This document shows positions 8,754-16,084 of a stretch of 47,579 nucleotides of DNA, piece after piece. Every line of letters begins with the position of its first letter. Positions within the stretch are counted from its first letter, which is position 1. The position numbers and the translations under genes were made by a program. The DNA is from Acidobacteriaceae bacterium (GTDB lineage Bacteria > Acidobacteriota > Terriglobia > Terriglobales > Acidobacteriaceae): the NCBI GenBank assembly GCA_025355505.1, contig JANXZM010000041.1, positions 1 to 47,579 on the forward strand. The letters run 5' to 3'. Below the pieces are notes generated by a model. That model was not told the DNA's origin, did no database searches, and saw nothing but the letters and a program-made list of their open reading frames with translations.

Positions 8754-10085
8754 ATGTCCTGGGAGCTTGATTACAATAACAAGTTGCGAACGGCAGATGA
8801 GGCGCTGCGGTGTGTGCAGTCCGGAATGCGTGTCTACATTCAGCCGGGTTGTGCCGAACCTGAGACTCTTGTAGAGGCGCTGCTGCGCCGGGGTCCCTTT
8901 GTGCAGAACGTGGAAATCGTTCACATGATGACCATGGGAGCGGCCCCTTATGTGGCTCCAGAGATGGCAGGACACTTCCGGCACAACGCAATGTTTATCG
9001 GCGGCAATGTGCGCGAGGCCATCAACGATGGCCGGGCCGACTACACGCCCATTTACCTGAGTGAGATTGAAGGACTTTTCGAGAGCGGCGCCATGCCCAT
9101 CGATGTGGCCCTGCTGGAACTCTCTCCCCCCGACCCGCACGGCTTTTGCAGCTTCGGCGTGGGTGTGGACACGTCGCTCACCGCGGCCAAATGTGCCCGC
9201 TACGTGGTGGCGCAGATCAATGATCAAATGCCGCGCACCTTCGGAGACAGCTTTATCCATGTAAATGACCTTGATGTCGTTGTGCATTCCTCCCGGCCTC
9301 TGTGCGCCATGAAGCAACCGCAAGTCACTCACATGCATAAGGCCATCGCCCGCAACGTCGCAGATTTGATTGAGGACGGAGCCGTGCTGCAGACTGGCAT
9401 CGGCGGAATCCCGGATGCCGTGCTGCCATTTCTCATGGATCGCAAGGATCTCGCGATCCACAGCGAATTGGTTTCCGACGGCGTGATTCCTTTGATCAAT
9501 GCCGGCGTGATCACGGGTGCGCGCAAGAACTTCAAGCCGCGGAAGATCATCCTGGGATTTGCCATTGGCACGAAACAGTTGTTCGACTTCGTAGACAACA
9601 ATCCGATATTCGAGTTCCACCCTACCGCCTACACCAACGATCCCGCGCTCATCGCCCGAAACGACAACATGGTGGCCATCAACTCCGCGTTGCAGATCGA
9701 TCTCACCGGCCAGGTCTGCTCTGATTCGATCGGCAACCAGTTCTATAGCGGCATTGGCGGGCAAGTGGACTTCATTCGCGGGGCTTCGCGCTCCAAGCAT
9801 GGCAAGCCGATCATCGCCATTTCGTCAACCGCAAAAGATGGCGCAATCTCGCGGATTGTGCCCATGCTGAGTCCCGGCGCGGGAGTGGTTACTTCGCGCG
9901 GGCTCATCCGGTATGTAGTCACCGAATACGGGATAGCCTATCTGCACGGCAAGACCATCCGGCAACGGGCGCAGGCCTTGATCGACATTGCACATCCCAA
10001 CTTCCGGGAAGAACTTTATCAATTTTGCGAGAAAACCAAGTGGCTGCAGCGATCGCTAGCTGAGGAGACAGTGGTAACCAGGTGA
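8754..10085 (+). CDS. Acetyl-CoA hydrolase / 4-hydroxybutyrate CoA-transferase family protein
   Basis: A 443-residue member of the family that moves CoA between acyl-CoA and a carboxylic acid (often acetate), or hydrolyses acetyl-CoA. The sequence has HSELVSDG, whose glutamate is residue 238. This is the position and context of the catalytic glutamate that forms the enzyme-CoA thioester in 4-hydroxybutyrate CoA-transferase. GIGGQVDFIRGA in the C-terminal half is the conserved CoA-site glycine loop. The ATG follows GGGGAAG. It follows PFOR and a CRP-type palindrome, so a role in acetate or short-chain acid metabolism is likely. The exact acid partner is not determinable. Confidence 0.88.
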   Translation: MSWELDYNNKLRTADEALRCVQSGMRVYIQPGCAEPETLVEALLRRGPFVQNVEIVHMMTMGAAPYVAPEMAGHFRHNAMFIGGNVREAINDGRADYTPIYLSEIEGLFESGAMPIDVALLELSPPDPHGFCSFGVGVDTSLTAAKCARYVVAQINDQMPRTFGDSFIHVNDLDVVVHSSRPLCAMKQPQVTHMHKAIARNVADLIEDGAVLQTGIGGIPDAVLPFLMDRKDLAIHSELVSDGVIPLINAGVITGARKNFKPRKIILGFAIGTKQLFDFVDNNPIFEFHPTAYTNDPALIARNDNMVAINSALQIDLTGQVCSDSIGNQFYSGIGGQVDFIRGASRSKHGKPIIAISSTAKDGAISRIVPMLSPGAGVVTSRGLIRYVVTEYGIAYLHGKTIRQRAQALIDIAHPNFREELYQFCEKTKWLQRSLAEETVVTR

Positions 10086-10113
10086 ACCAGGGCAGGCCAA
10101 GCTCGCGGTAAAG

Positions 10114-10257
10114 TCACGGTCGACGTCGAGGGTGTGCGGCGTCACCTTTGGCTGCACGTTTGAGCTTGGACTGCTCCAAAACCACCGCGACTGTCAGCAG
10201 AATCCCAATAAGGCCAAATACTAACAACGCGAGCAGCGCCATCATAAGAATCGGCAT
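10114..10257 (-). CDS. Small single-span membrane protein
   Basis: A 47-residue peptide starting MPILMMALLALLVFG, with one membrane helix (residues about 2-28) followed by a basic tail (KLKRAAKGDAAHPRRRP). The ATG at 10257 is favoured over a longer start because GAGGTG sits 7 bases ahead of it. It is divergent from the cytochrome c gene, and a CRP-type palindrome lies about 52 bases upstream, in a normal activator position. Function unknown; it could be a small subunit or assembly factor of a respiratory complex, which is speculation. Confidence 0.55.
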   Translation of the reverse strand: MPILMMALLALLVFGLIGILLTVAVVLEQSKLKRAAKGDAAHPRRRP

Positions 10258-10308
10258 AGCTACACCTCGCTGCTGCCATGGATTATCCTTCCTGATTGCG
10301 CGACACGC

Positions 10309-10324
10309 TGTGACCCCAGTCACC
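10309..10324. promoter_or_regulatory. CRP/FNR-like palindrome (divergent promoter, site 1)
   Basis: TGTGACCCCAGTCACC, with half-sites GTGAC and GTCAC around a four-base spacer. It lies 52 bases upstream of the minus-strand membrane gene and 268 bases upstream of the cytochrome. Confidence 0.45.
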
Positions 10325-10396
10325 TATCGAGGTGATCCTTGCTTCCAAAGGCCCGCTGGTTTTAGCGCGTCCATCTCAACCATGGTCACGATCTAG

Positions 10397-10412
10397 GGTG
10401 ACCTGGATCACT
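10397..10412. promoter_or_regulatory. CRP/FNR-like palindrome (divergent promoter, site 2)
   Basis: GGTGACCTGGATCACT. Its core CTGGATCAC is identical to the core of the PFOR site at 4635. It lies 180 bases before the cytochrome start and could serve either divergent gene. Confidence 0.5.
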
Positions 10413-10591
10413 GCGGCTGTTCTCTCCAAACGTTGAAACTCACAATAGGCGGCGAAGGAGTTACTGAGTTCTGTTACATCCTGTTCCTGAAAGATTGTAT
10501 CGGTGGTTACTTTCCCAACATAGGCACGACTGCGAGACGATCCGCCAGTCTTATCGAGTTGCAAAACTCTACAAGGAGAAGAAACGAAATC

Positions 10592-10909
10592 ATGAAGACG
10601 ACGAAGCTGGTTATGCTGGTAATGACAATCGCGGTAGCCCTGTTCATCCTGATTCCAAATCTGTCCTGGGCCGCCGATGACGGAGCCACTCTCTACAAAG
10701 CAAAATGTGCAATGTGCCACGGGCCGGATGCGGCTGGCAAGCCCGCAGCCAAAATTCCGAGTCTGATTTCGGACGAGGCAAAGAAGATGTCGGATGACGA
10801 CCTGGCCAAGGCCGTTACGGAGAAACCAAGGCATGCGGGCGTGGCCAAGAGTCTGACGCCTGATCGGGTGAAAACCGTTGTGACGTACGTTCGCAGCCTG
10901 CAGAAGTAG
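10592..10909 (+). CDS. Exported c-type cytochrome, single haem
   Basis: A 105-residue protein with a signal peptide (MKTTKLVMLVMTIAVALF, cleavage near SWA-AD) and one haem-attachment motif CAMCH about 14 residues into the mature chain. It is therefore a periplasmic class-I type electron carrier. The ATG at 10592 is chosen over an upstream in-frame one because AAGGAGAAG precedes it and the signal peptide begins there. The usual distal methionine ahead of the last helix is not in its normal place: the corresponding stretch reads EKPRHAGVAKSLT, with a histidine. The neighbouring palindromes suggest control by a CRP/FNR-type regulator together with the PFOR module. Confidence 0.85.
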   Translation: MKTTKLVMLVMTIAVALFILIPNLSWAADDGATLYKAKCAMCHGPDAAGKPAAKIPSLISDEAKKMSDDDLAKAVTEKPRHAGVAKSLTPDRVKTVVTYVRSLQK

Positions 10910-10984
10910 TTATTGGCTGTTGTTTCCCGCTCCGCATACTCGTTCGGCCTCAGATACCCCAGGCGAACCGTTCCGCACGTGTAG

Positions 10985-11004
10985 AGCGGACACTCCTGTC
11001 CGCT
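10985..11004. repeat. Palindromic repeat AGCGGAC-N6-GTCCGCT
   Basis: A perfect 7-bp inverted repeat around ACTCCT. A related element with the same GGACA/TGTCCGC arms and flanking GTAG/CTAC occurs at 20535-20566. Seen in sequence; probably an intergenic palindromic repeat family. Confidence 0.6.
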
Positions 11005-11086
11005 GCCGTTGACGTTGACGTGGATTGGTTCGATCTGGAATCGCAAGAAAACAAGTGCAGCAAAACCCCATCTCCCTCGACCCGGT

Positions 11087-11133
11087 TTTTTCATCACACC
11101 CAACCCGTGACCGCCATCACTGACATCCAACCC
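11087..11133 (-). repeat. 47-base interspersed repeat, copy A
   Basis: The minus strand matches the plus strand at 19342-19388 at 42 of 47 positions (TTGGATGTC...GGGTGTGATGAAAAA). It contains a CRP-like palindrome, GTGA-N6-TCAC, at 11107-11120. Confidence 0.65.
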
Positions 11134-11276
11134 AACCCGCGCGACAATGTCATCGAACCTGTAGCAGTGGCGACGTGTGCCATCCACTGGGACGGCCCTC
11201 GAACCTGCTCCAGCCCCATACGGGGATAGGTACTCTTTGATAATCAAACTTCGTCCGATGAGAGGTGCCAGTTCTC

Positions 11277-11308
11277 GCCCAATTCTATGGAGTTTCATAG
11301 AATTGGGC
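11277..11308. repeat. Perfect 13-bp hairpin
   Basis: GCCCAATTCTATG and CATAGAATTGGGC are exact reverse complements around a GAGTTT loop. The arm is AT-rich compared with its surroundings and no T-tract follows on either strand. It could be an operator, a hairpin at the end of a lost element, or a weak terminator. Confidence 0.6.
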
Positions 11309-11617
11309 CGAAAACACAGCTAACTCCTTATTCCGGAATACTTCCTATGTAAGTCCTTTAGATTCAAAGACCCAGCGGATTTTTCTCTCTAAACCCATGA
11401 TTCCACAATACAGGGGGGGAGGGGCGCAGTAAACAGCGTTAATATCTCATCAGTTACTACCGCGCCCCGGCGGATGGCCCACGCTTCGGGTTTGGTTCCC
11501 TTTCCAATCACACAACTGTGGGTGGCAGTCTGATCGCACCGTGCTCTGCTGGCTCTTCGACATACCCTTCCCCCTTTCCCCAATATCAAATCATATTTAG
11601 GTGCGTGCGGTTTTTGG

Positions 11618-12034
11618 GGAGCAGGTCAGGGGGTCATGCTGGCGGCTTCTGCGTGATTGGCGCGGTGCACTTGTTCAACGTCAAGCGCCTGCACAGCGTT
11701 GTGCGCCCTGCGGTGCTCTGACAGAGACGCTTCTCGAAAGCGAACTCTTCGAGCATAACAAAAGGCGCGTTTACCGTTTCGAATTGCCGCCGCTGCGCGA
11801 GCGACGGAAAGATATCCCCGTGCTGATGAGCCACTTCGTGCAAAAGTTCTCGCTGGCCATGAACAAACGCATCACCCGGGTTTCACCCGCGGCCATGAAC
11901 CAATTGCAACAGCAGCACTGGCTGGGGAACGTTCGTGAGCTCGAGAATGCGGTGGAACGCGCCACGGTTGTGGGACAGGAGCCGGAGCTGCACGAACAAA
12001 ACTTTATCTTTAAGCCAGCCAGCGACCGCCGCCT
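11618..12034 (+). pseudogene. Broken sigma-54-dependent activator (NtrC-like AAA+ fragment)
   Basis: The readable frame gives LTETLLESELFEHNKRR and jumps directly to YRFELPPLRERRKDIPVLM, then WLGNVRELENAVERATVV. In intact activators ESELFGHEKGAFTGA and the Walker B segment separate these motifs by roughly 70-80 residues, so an internal deletion removed the GAFTGA loop and Walker B. Upstream, FNVKR and CGAL recall the segment after Walker A, but in shifted frames. No Walker A and no C-terminal HTH are present. The fragment ends four bases from the convergent permease stop. It is a relic, not a functional gene. Confidence 0.75.
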
Positions 12035-12037
12035 GCG

Positions 12038-12844
12038 TCAACTCGGTATCCAATGCGGATTCGCGGTAAAGAGACCGTCGATAAAACCGATATGGACGGT
12101 GATGAACAGACCGAAAGCGACGCTGATGAGTCCGGAGGCCACGGTGAGGCCGCGGTTGAAATTTATGAAGCGCTTGCCGGTGTAGGCGAACGGCGCGGCG
12201 ATAATCATGGTAATCAGCATCATTCCGGCAATTGTCCCGACGCCGAAAATAAGGAGGTAAATGATGGCCCATCGTGGATCGCGGATGGTGGCTAGAACCA
12301 GCAGGGCGACGGCAGCAGATCCGGCTAGTCCGTGGACGAGTCCGACGACCAGGGGGCGAAGCAACTGGTAGAGCCCGATCCGCGCTAGGGCTTTCTGCAA
12401 ATTGCCCTCAGGCTTCTGTTCGAAGTGCATGTGCACCTCGGGGTTGTGCCCATGGATATGGGCGTGTGCATCCACACCATGCTTGTGCGGGTGCGCATGG
12501 ACGGCTCCCGCATGGGTGTGAGCGGGAGTGAAGCGGTTGGTGATCCACTGTGTGACACCAGTGAGATTGAGGATGCCAAGAAAAATCAGCATTAGGCCGA
12601 CAGCAAATTCCATAGTGAGACCGACGCGAGGCGGAATCGCCAGATTGAAGAGAATGATGGCCGCGCCGACAAACAAAATCGTTAGCGTGTGTCCAATGCC
12701 CCAGAGAATTCCAATAAGTCCGGCGCGCCGGATGCTTTGCTGGCGGCTGACGATGGTGGTCACGGCGATGACATGGTCAGGGTCGGTCGCATGGCGCATC
12801 CCGAGCAGAAACCCGACGCCGATCACGGTTAGTAAGCTCACCAT
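12038..12844 (-). CDS. NiCoT-type nickel/cobalt permease
   Basis: A 268-residue, multi-span membrane protein. The signature RHATDPDHVIAV in the first helix contains H-x4-D-H (His18, Asp23, His24), the metal-recognition motif of HoxN/NixA-type nickel/cobalt transporters. A histidine-rich loop (residues about 108-140, HTHAGAVHAHPHKH) probably binds metal. It sits 58 bases downstream of the NicO-type transporter gene and on the same strand, so it may be the last gene of that cluster. Direction of transport and metal identity cannot be fixed from sequence; UreH-like members are an alternative label. Confidence 0.82.
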   Translation of the reverse strand: MVSLLTVIGVGFLLGMRHATDPDHVIAVTTIVSRQQSIRRAGLIGILWGIGHTLTILFVGAAIILFNLAIPPRVGLTMEFAVGLMLIFLGILNLTGVTQWITNRFTPAHTHAGAVHAHPHKHGVDAHAHIHGHNPEVHMHFEQKPEGNLQKALARIGLYQLLRPLVVGLVHGLAGSAAVALLVLATIRDPRWAIIYLLIFGVGTIAGMMLITMIIAAPFAYTGKRFINFNRGLTVASGLISVAFGLFITVHIGFIDGLFTANPHWIPS

Positions 12845-12902
12845 ACGAAGTTACCTTGAAATCCCTTCATTCGAATCGAGTCCAGATTCATGCGAGGATC
12901 GT

Positions 12903-14654
12903 TCATAGGCGGATCTGCACAATCCCACCCGTGATCAAAGCCCGAATCGCAATTCCCAACCCTAAAAACGTAATCACCGCAGCGGAGGTTAGGGGCAGCC
13001 AGCGGGTGATCAGCAGTCCTTCGCTGCGGAATTTGGTCATGAATTTGCGAGCGTAAACCATCAGCACCCCTACAGCAATCAACACGCCGGCGAGGCCAAC
13101 GCTGAAAGCGACAATCAAGAACAATCCAAAACCGACCCGGTTGAGCGCGACCGCGCTGAGAAGCACTACGAGCGCGGCGGGACACGGAACAATACCACCA
13201 GTGATGCCCAAGGCGAGGAGCTGCCGGTAAGGGACGCCGCTGCGAATCTCGTCATGACGATGGCCTTTAACGTCGAGTTCGTCGTGGCTATGTTCTTGGC
13301 CGTCGTGAGAATGAACGTGTCCATCGGCGTGCGCGTGGTCGAGGCCGTGGTGATGGTGTCCACCCGGGCCATGGGAGTGGCCCACTTCGTTGCCTACGTA
13401 GCGTTGGAGAAACAAGTAAGAACCGACGGCCGCAATCAATAGTCCGGAGATGGCGCCCAGCCACGGATACAGTTGTTCCGGAACAATGTACTTCGAGGCG
13501 TAGAGCGTTACGAACCCCAACGCGTAGACGCTCGCGGTGTGAGACACGGTCACAATCAGCCCGAGCAGAAAAGCGTGATAGGCCGTTCCCTTCGATCCTA
13601 CTAAGTAGGCGGCGACAATTGTCTTTCCGTGTCCGGGTTCCAACGCGTGCATGGCTCCGAGGCCGGCTGCGATGGCAGCTGCCACAACCAGGAACCAGAT
13701 GCTGAACTGCTTCGTGGTCATCAGCTCGGTGAATCTGTTCTTGGGAGTAGATTGCTGGTTCGCTCGGAGCGGTAGAGTGAGAAAGTCTCCGGGTCTTGCC
13801 GGGCTGGAACTCTCCGCGTCGGATTTTGCCGCACCGGGATTTTGCTCGATAGTCCGTGCAGTATTCTCTGCCGCTGGTGGCGAGGACGGGATCAACGTCT
13901 GATGTGCAATCTGGTTTGCTTGGCTGGACTTCAACGCTTCAGAAGACGCCGCTTTCGACGCCGCTCGGCTCGCTGTGGTCAGTTCGGCGGCGACTGGCTC
14001 CCAGCGCAGACTCACGCTCGCTTCAAGATTGAGAGGCGGACTGTTGAGAAGATCGGTTGGATAATTGGAAAGCTGGGAACTGCGATCTCTGTTAGGGACG
14101 GTTGCGTTCACGATGCTTACACCCGGTCCGGCGTTCGCCACGACTTCTTTCCATCCGGCTCGATTGGGAAAATTGTTGTCTCGATAATACAGAGCGTATT
14201 GGCCGCGCCCCGCCTTCTCCTGGTCCGATCGGAGAATGGGTGCGCGGTACTTAAAAACCATCTTCATGGTGGGAAGGCCGCCGGCACCCGGTGGAAAGAT
14301 CACTTCCGCCGACTCCGTTCGCAGCGTCAGTGGCTGGCCATTGAGAGTCAGAACCAGGCCTGCCTTCAACCTCTCGGCTTGTTTCGCAAGGTAGCTGCGA
14401 GTGCCAGCGTTTTCGGGGTTAGCAGCCAAAGCACTTTGCTGGATCTCCTGGAAGGCGGGAATCTCGGCCATATCGATCAAGTAATGAATTTCGACAAAGT
14501 CTCGCTCGATGCGAAGGCCAGAATAGTGACTGGTGCTAAAGTTGCCCATCGGATGGGCAAAACTCGTTGATGAAATCAGGAGCAGACACAAGGCCAAGAG
14601 GAATGGCCAGCGCAAACGGGAATGATCGAGGGTCGAGATTATGCGGTCCTTCAT
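12903..14654 (-). CDS. NicO/RcnA-type metal transporter with large exported N-terminal domain
   Basis: A 583-residue protein. Residues 1-33 are a signal-like segment ending SFAHP. Residues about 34-225 form an exported domain with beta-rich character (FVEIHYLIDMAEIP, YYRDNNFPNRAGWKE). Residues about 226-305 are a low-complexity Ala/Ser/Pro linker. Residues 316-583 are a six-span membrane domain with HALEPGHGKT (336-345), a histidine-rich loop (425-468) and GGIVPCPAAL (486-495). These are the marks of the NicO family, which includes the nickel/cobalt efflux protein RcnA. Its start overlaps the end of the upstream TPR gene by four bases, so translation is coupled. RcnA itself lacks the exported domain. 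An export or metal-delivery role across the envelope is inferred. Confidence 0.8.
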   Translation of the reverse strand: MKDRIISTLDHSRLRWPFLLALCLLLISSTSFAHPMGNFSTSHYSGLRIERDFVEIHYLIDMAEIPAFQEIQQSALAANPENAGTRSYLAKQAERLKAGLVLTLNGQPLTLRTESAEVIFPPGAGGLPTMKMVFKYRAPILRSDQEKAGRGQYALYYRDNNFPNRAGWKEVVANAGPGVSIVNATVPNRDRSSQLSNYPTDLLNSPPLNLEASVSLRWEPVAAELTTASRAASKAASSEALKSSQANQIAHQTLIPSSPPAAENTARTIEQNPGAAKSDAESSSPARPGDFLTLPLRANQQSTPKNRFTELMTTKQFSIWFLVVAAAIAAGLGAMHALEPGHGKTIVAAYLVGSKGTAYHAFLLGLIVTVSHTASVYALGFVTLYASKYIVPEQLYPWLGAISGLLIAAVGSYLFLQRYVGNEVGHSHGPGGHHHHGLDHAHADGHVHSHDGQEHSHDELDVKGHRHDEIRSGVPYRQLLALGITGGIVPCPAALVVLLSAVALNRVGFGLFLIVAFSVGLAGVLIAVGVLMVYARKFMTKFRSEGLLITRWLPLTSAAVITFLGLGIAIRALITGGIVQIRL

Positions 14655-15970
14655 CGGCTGGCGCCTTCCAATTTGGCGGCCCCATTGGTCTGCATTTCTT
14701 CAAGCGCGCGCCGCGCCGCGTCGGCATAGAAAATGTGGAAGTGCGGATTGATCGCGAGCGCTCGCCGCAGATAATCACGAGCTCCGTCCGTGTCGCCCAT
14801 GTCCCGATGGATCATTCCAGCATGAAAATCAAACATGGCGTCTTTAGTTCCCATACTTAAGGCTTTGTCCATCGTCGCGGCAGCTTCTTTGAGTTTTCCG
14901 TTCTTGTAGAGCGACCAGGCGAGGACATCCTGGGTGTAGACGTCGCGGCGCAGTTCCAGTTCTCTTTGCGCTAACGCCATTGATTCGGGCAGCTTGACGT
15001 CGCGGTCAGCATAGAAAACGGCCAGTTCGCGGTTGTACGCGCGCTGGTTGAGGCTGCTCAGGTATCCGATGTATTCCACCAGGTCGTGTTGCTTTTTAGC
15101 TTCTTCTTTTTCTCCGATCTTGGTGTAGATGTCGCCCAAGGCGGCGATGTAATCAGGGAAAGGGATTTCTTCAATCGCCTTTTTATAAAAATCAATTGCC
15201 TCTGGATATTTCTGCTGCGCCACGCGCACTTTGGCCAAGCCGCTGAGACCACGATAATAACCGGGGAGGGCGGTCAGAGCCTCTTGATAGGCCGCCTCCG
15301 CGCCAGAGATATCCCCGGCTTGAAAGAGATATTCTCCCAATTGAAAGTAGGTCCAGCCTACGTTCTCAGCCGGCAGGTGCAGTGCGGTAGCCGCATTCGT
15401 CGCTTTCTTCGCCAGCTCAATCGCACCCGCATTGTCACCATGAATAAATTTAAGGTACGACACCCTGCTGTCGTGCATGAAGACGAGGCCCCGCGAAGGT
15501 TCCTGCGACGTGAGATGAAGGAGGAGTTTTTCGTAATCCTGCGCCGCCTGGTCGTAGTCGCCCATATCGGCGTGGGCGTCTCCCAGCAAACCAAAGGGCG
15601 ATAAATCTCCAGACCCCAGAGCCAGCGCGCGTTGAGCGTAGTCCGCGGCCTCCGCGAACCGATGTTCGGCCATATAAGTAGCAGCCATGTGGGTCAAGGG
15701 CGCGGCCGCCGACATGTCCATTGAGGAGGTGAGCGCCAGCGATTTGGTCAGGGCCTTCTCCGCCAGGTCGTAGTAGGCGAAGTCGGAGGTTTCACGTCCT
15801 TTTTGAACGTAGGCGGCGCCCAGCTTGTCGTAATCGGTGGCGTTGTTCGATGCGGCCGCCCGCACCTGGTACAAGGCGATGCTGCGGTCTGTAGCGCCCT
15901 GTTGGGCCATCGCGACAGAGGAGAACGAAAGACCAAGAAACAAGACTATCCGGTTCTGAATTCTCGCCAT
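14651..15970 (-). CDS. Exported TPR protein, first of a paralogous pair
   Basis: A 439-residue protein with a signal peptide (MARIQNRIVLFLGLSFSSVAMA) followed by about ten tetratricopeptide helix pairs, such as LGAAYVQKGRETSDFAYYDLAEKAL and GLSGLAKVRVAQQKYPEAI. It shares two unusual stretches with the upstream TPR protein: RETSD-x3-Y near the N-terminus and RRDVYTQDVLAWSLYKNG near the C-terminus, so they are paralogues. AGGAG precedes the ATG. The stop overlaps the NicO gene start (ATGA). A scaffold role for the envelope metal system is plausible but inferred. Confidence 0.82.
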   Translation of the reverse strand: MARIQNRIVLFLGLSFSSVAMAQQGATDRSIALYQVRAAASNNATDYDKLGAAYVQKGRETSDFAYYDLAEKALTKSLALTSSMDMSAAAPLTHMAATYMAEHRFAEAADYAQRALALGSGDLSPFGLLGDAHADMGDYDQAAQDYEKLLLHLTSQEPSRGLVFMHDSRVSYLKFIHGDNAGAIELAKKATNAATALHLPAENVGWTYFQLGEYLFQAGDISGAEAAYQEALTALPGYYRGLSGLAKVRVAQQKYPEAIDFYKKAIEEIPFPDYIAALGDIYTKIGEKEEAKKQHDLVEYIGYLSSLNQRAYNRELAVFYADRDVKLPESMALAQRELELRRDVYTQDVLAWSLYKNGKLKEAAATMDKALSMGTKDAMFDFHAGMIHRDMGDTDGARDYLRRALAINPHFHIFYADAARRALEEMQTNGAAKLEGASR

Positions 15971-16084
15971 TTCGGAGCTCCTTTCTTTGGAAAGCCTAAT
16001 TGTTGAACTGCGTTTAATCGGAATCGGATCGGTTGCCGCGACTTCTGCCCTGCAATATGTACGGTGACGAGCGCAACTTTGGAT

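Larger units (their letters stand above)
10258..10591. other. Divergent regulatory region between small membrane gene and cytochrome c
   Basis: A 334-base non-coding stretch between divergent genes. It contains two CRP-type palindromes (10309-10324 and 10397-10412). The second overlaps an outward palindrome, GGTCAC-N8-GTGACC (10384-10403). The cytochrome leader is long (about 180 bases downstream of the second palindrome). No confident -10/-35 pair was identified. Confidence 0.5.
10910..11617. other. Long gap with interspersed repeats, no convincing gene
   Basis: About 700 bases after the cytochrome with no supported gene. It holds a palindrome at 10985-11004, a 47-base interspersed repeat at 11087-11133 and a perfect 13-bp hairpin at 11277-11308. 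Codon-like structure is absent. The region leads into the decayed activator gene. Confidence 0.6.

Noticed and set aside
8571-9800. 409-residue minus-strand frame opposite the CoA-transferase
   Set aside because: Antisense shadow; the plus-strand gene has its catalytic glutamate and glycine loop.
12053-12908. Short plus-strand frames opposite the nickel permease
   Set aside because: Overlap a complete transporter gene with its HX4DH signature; no independent support.
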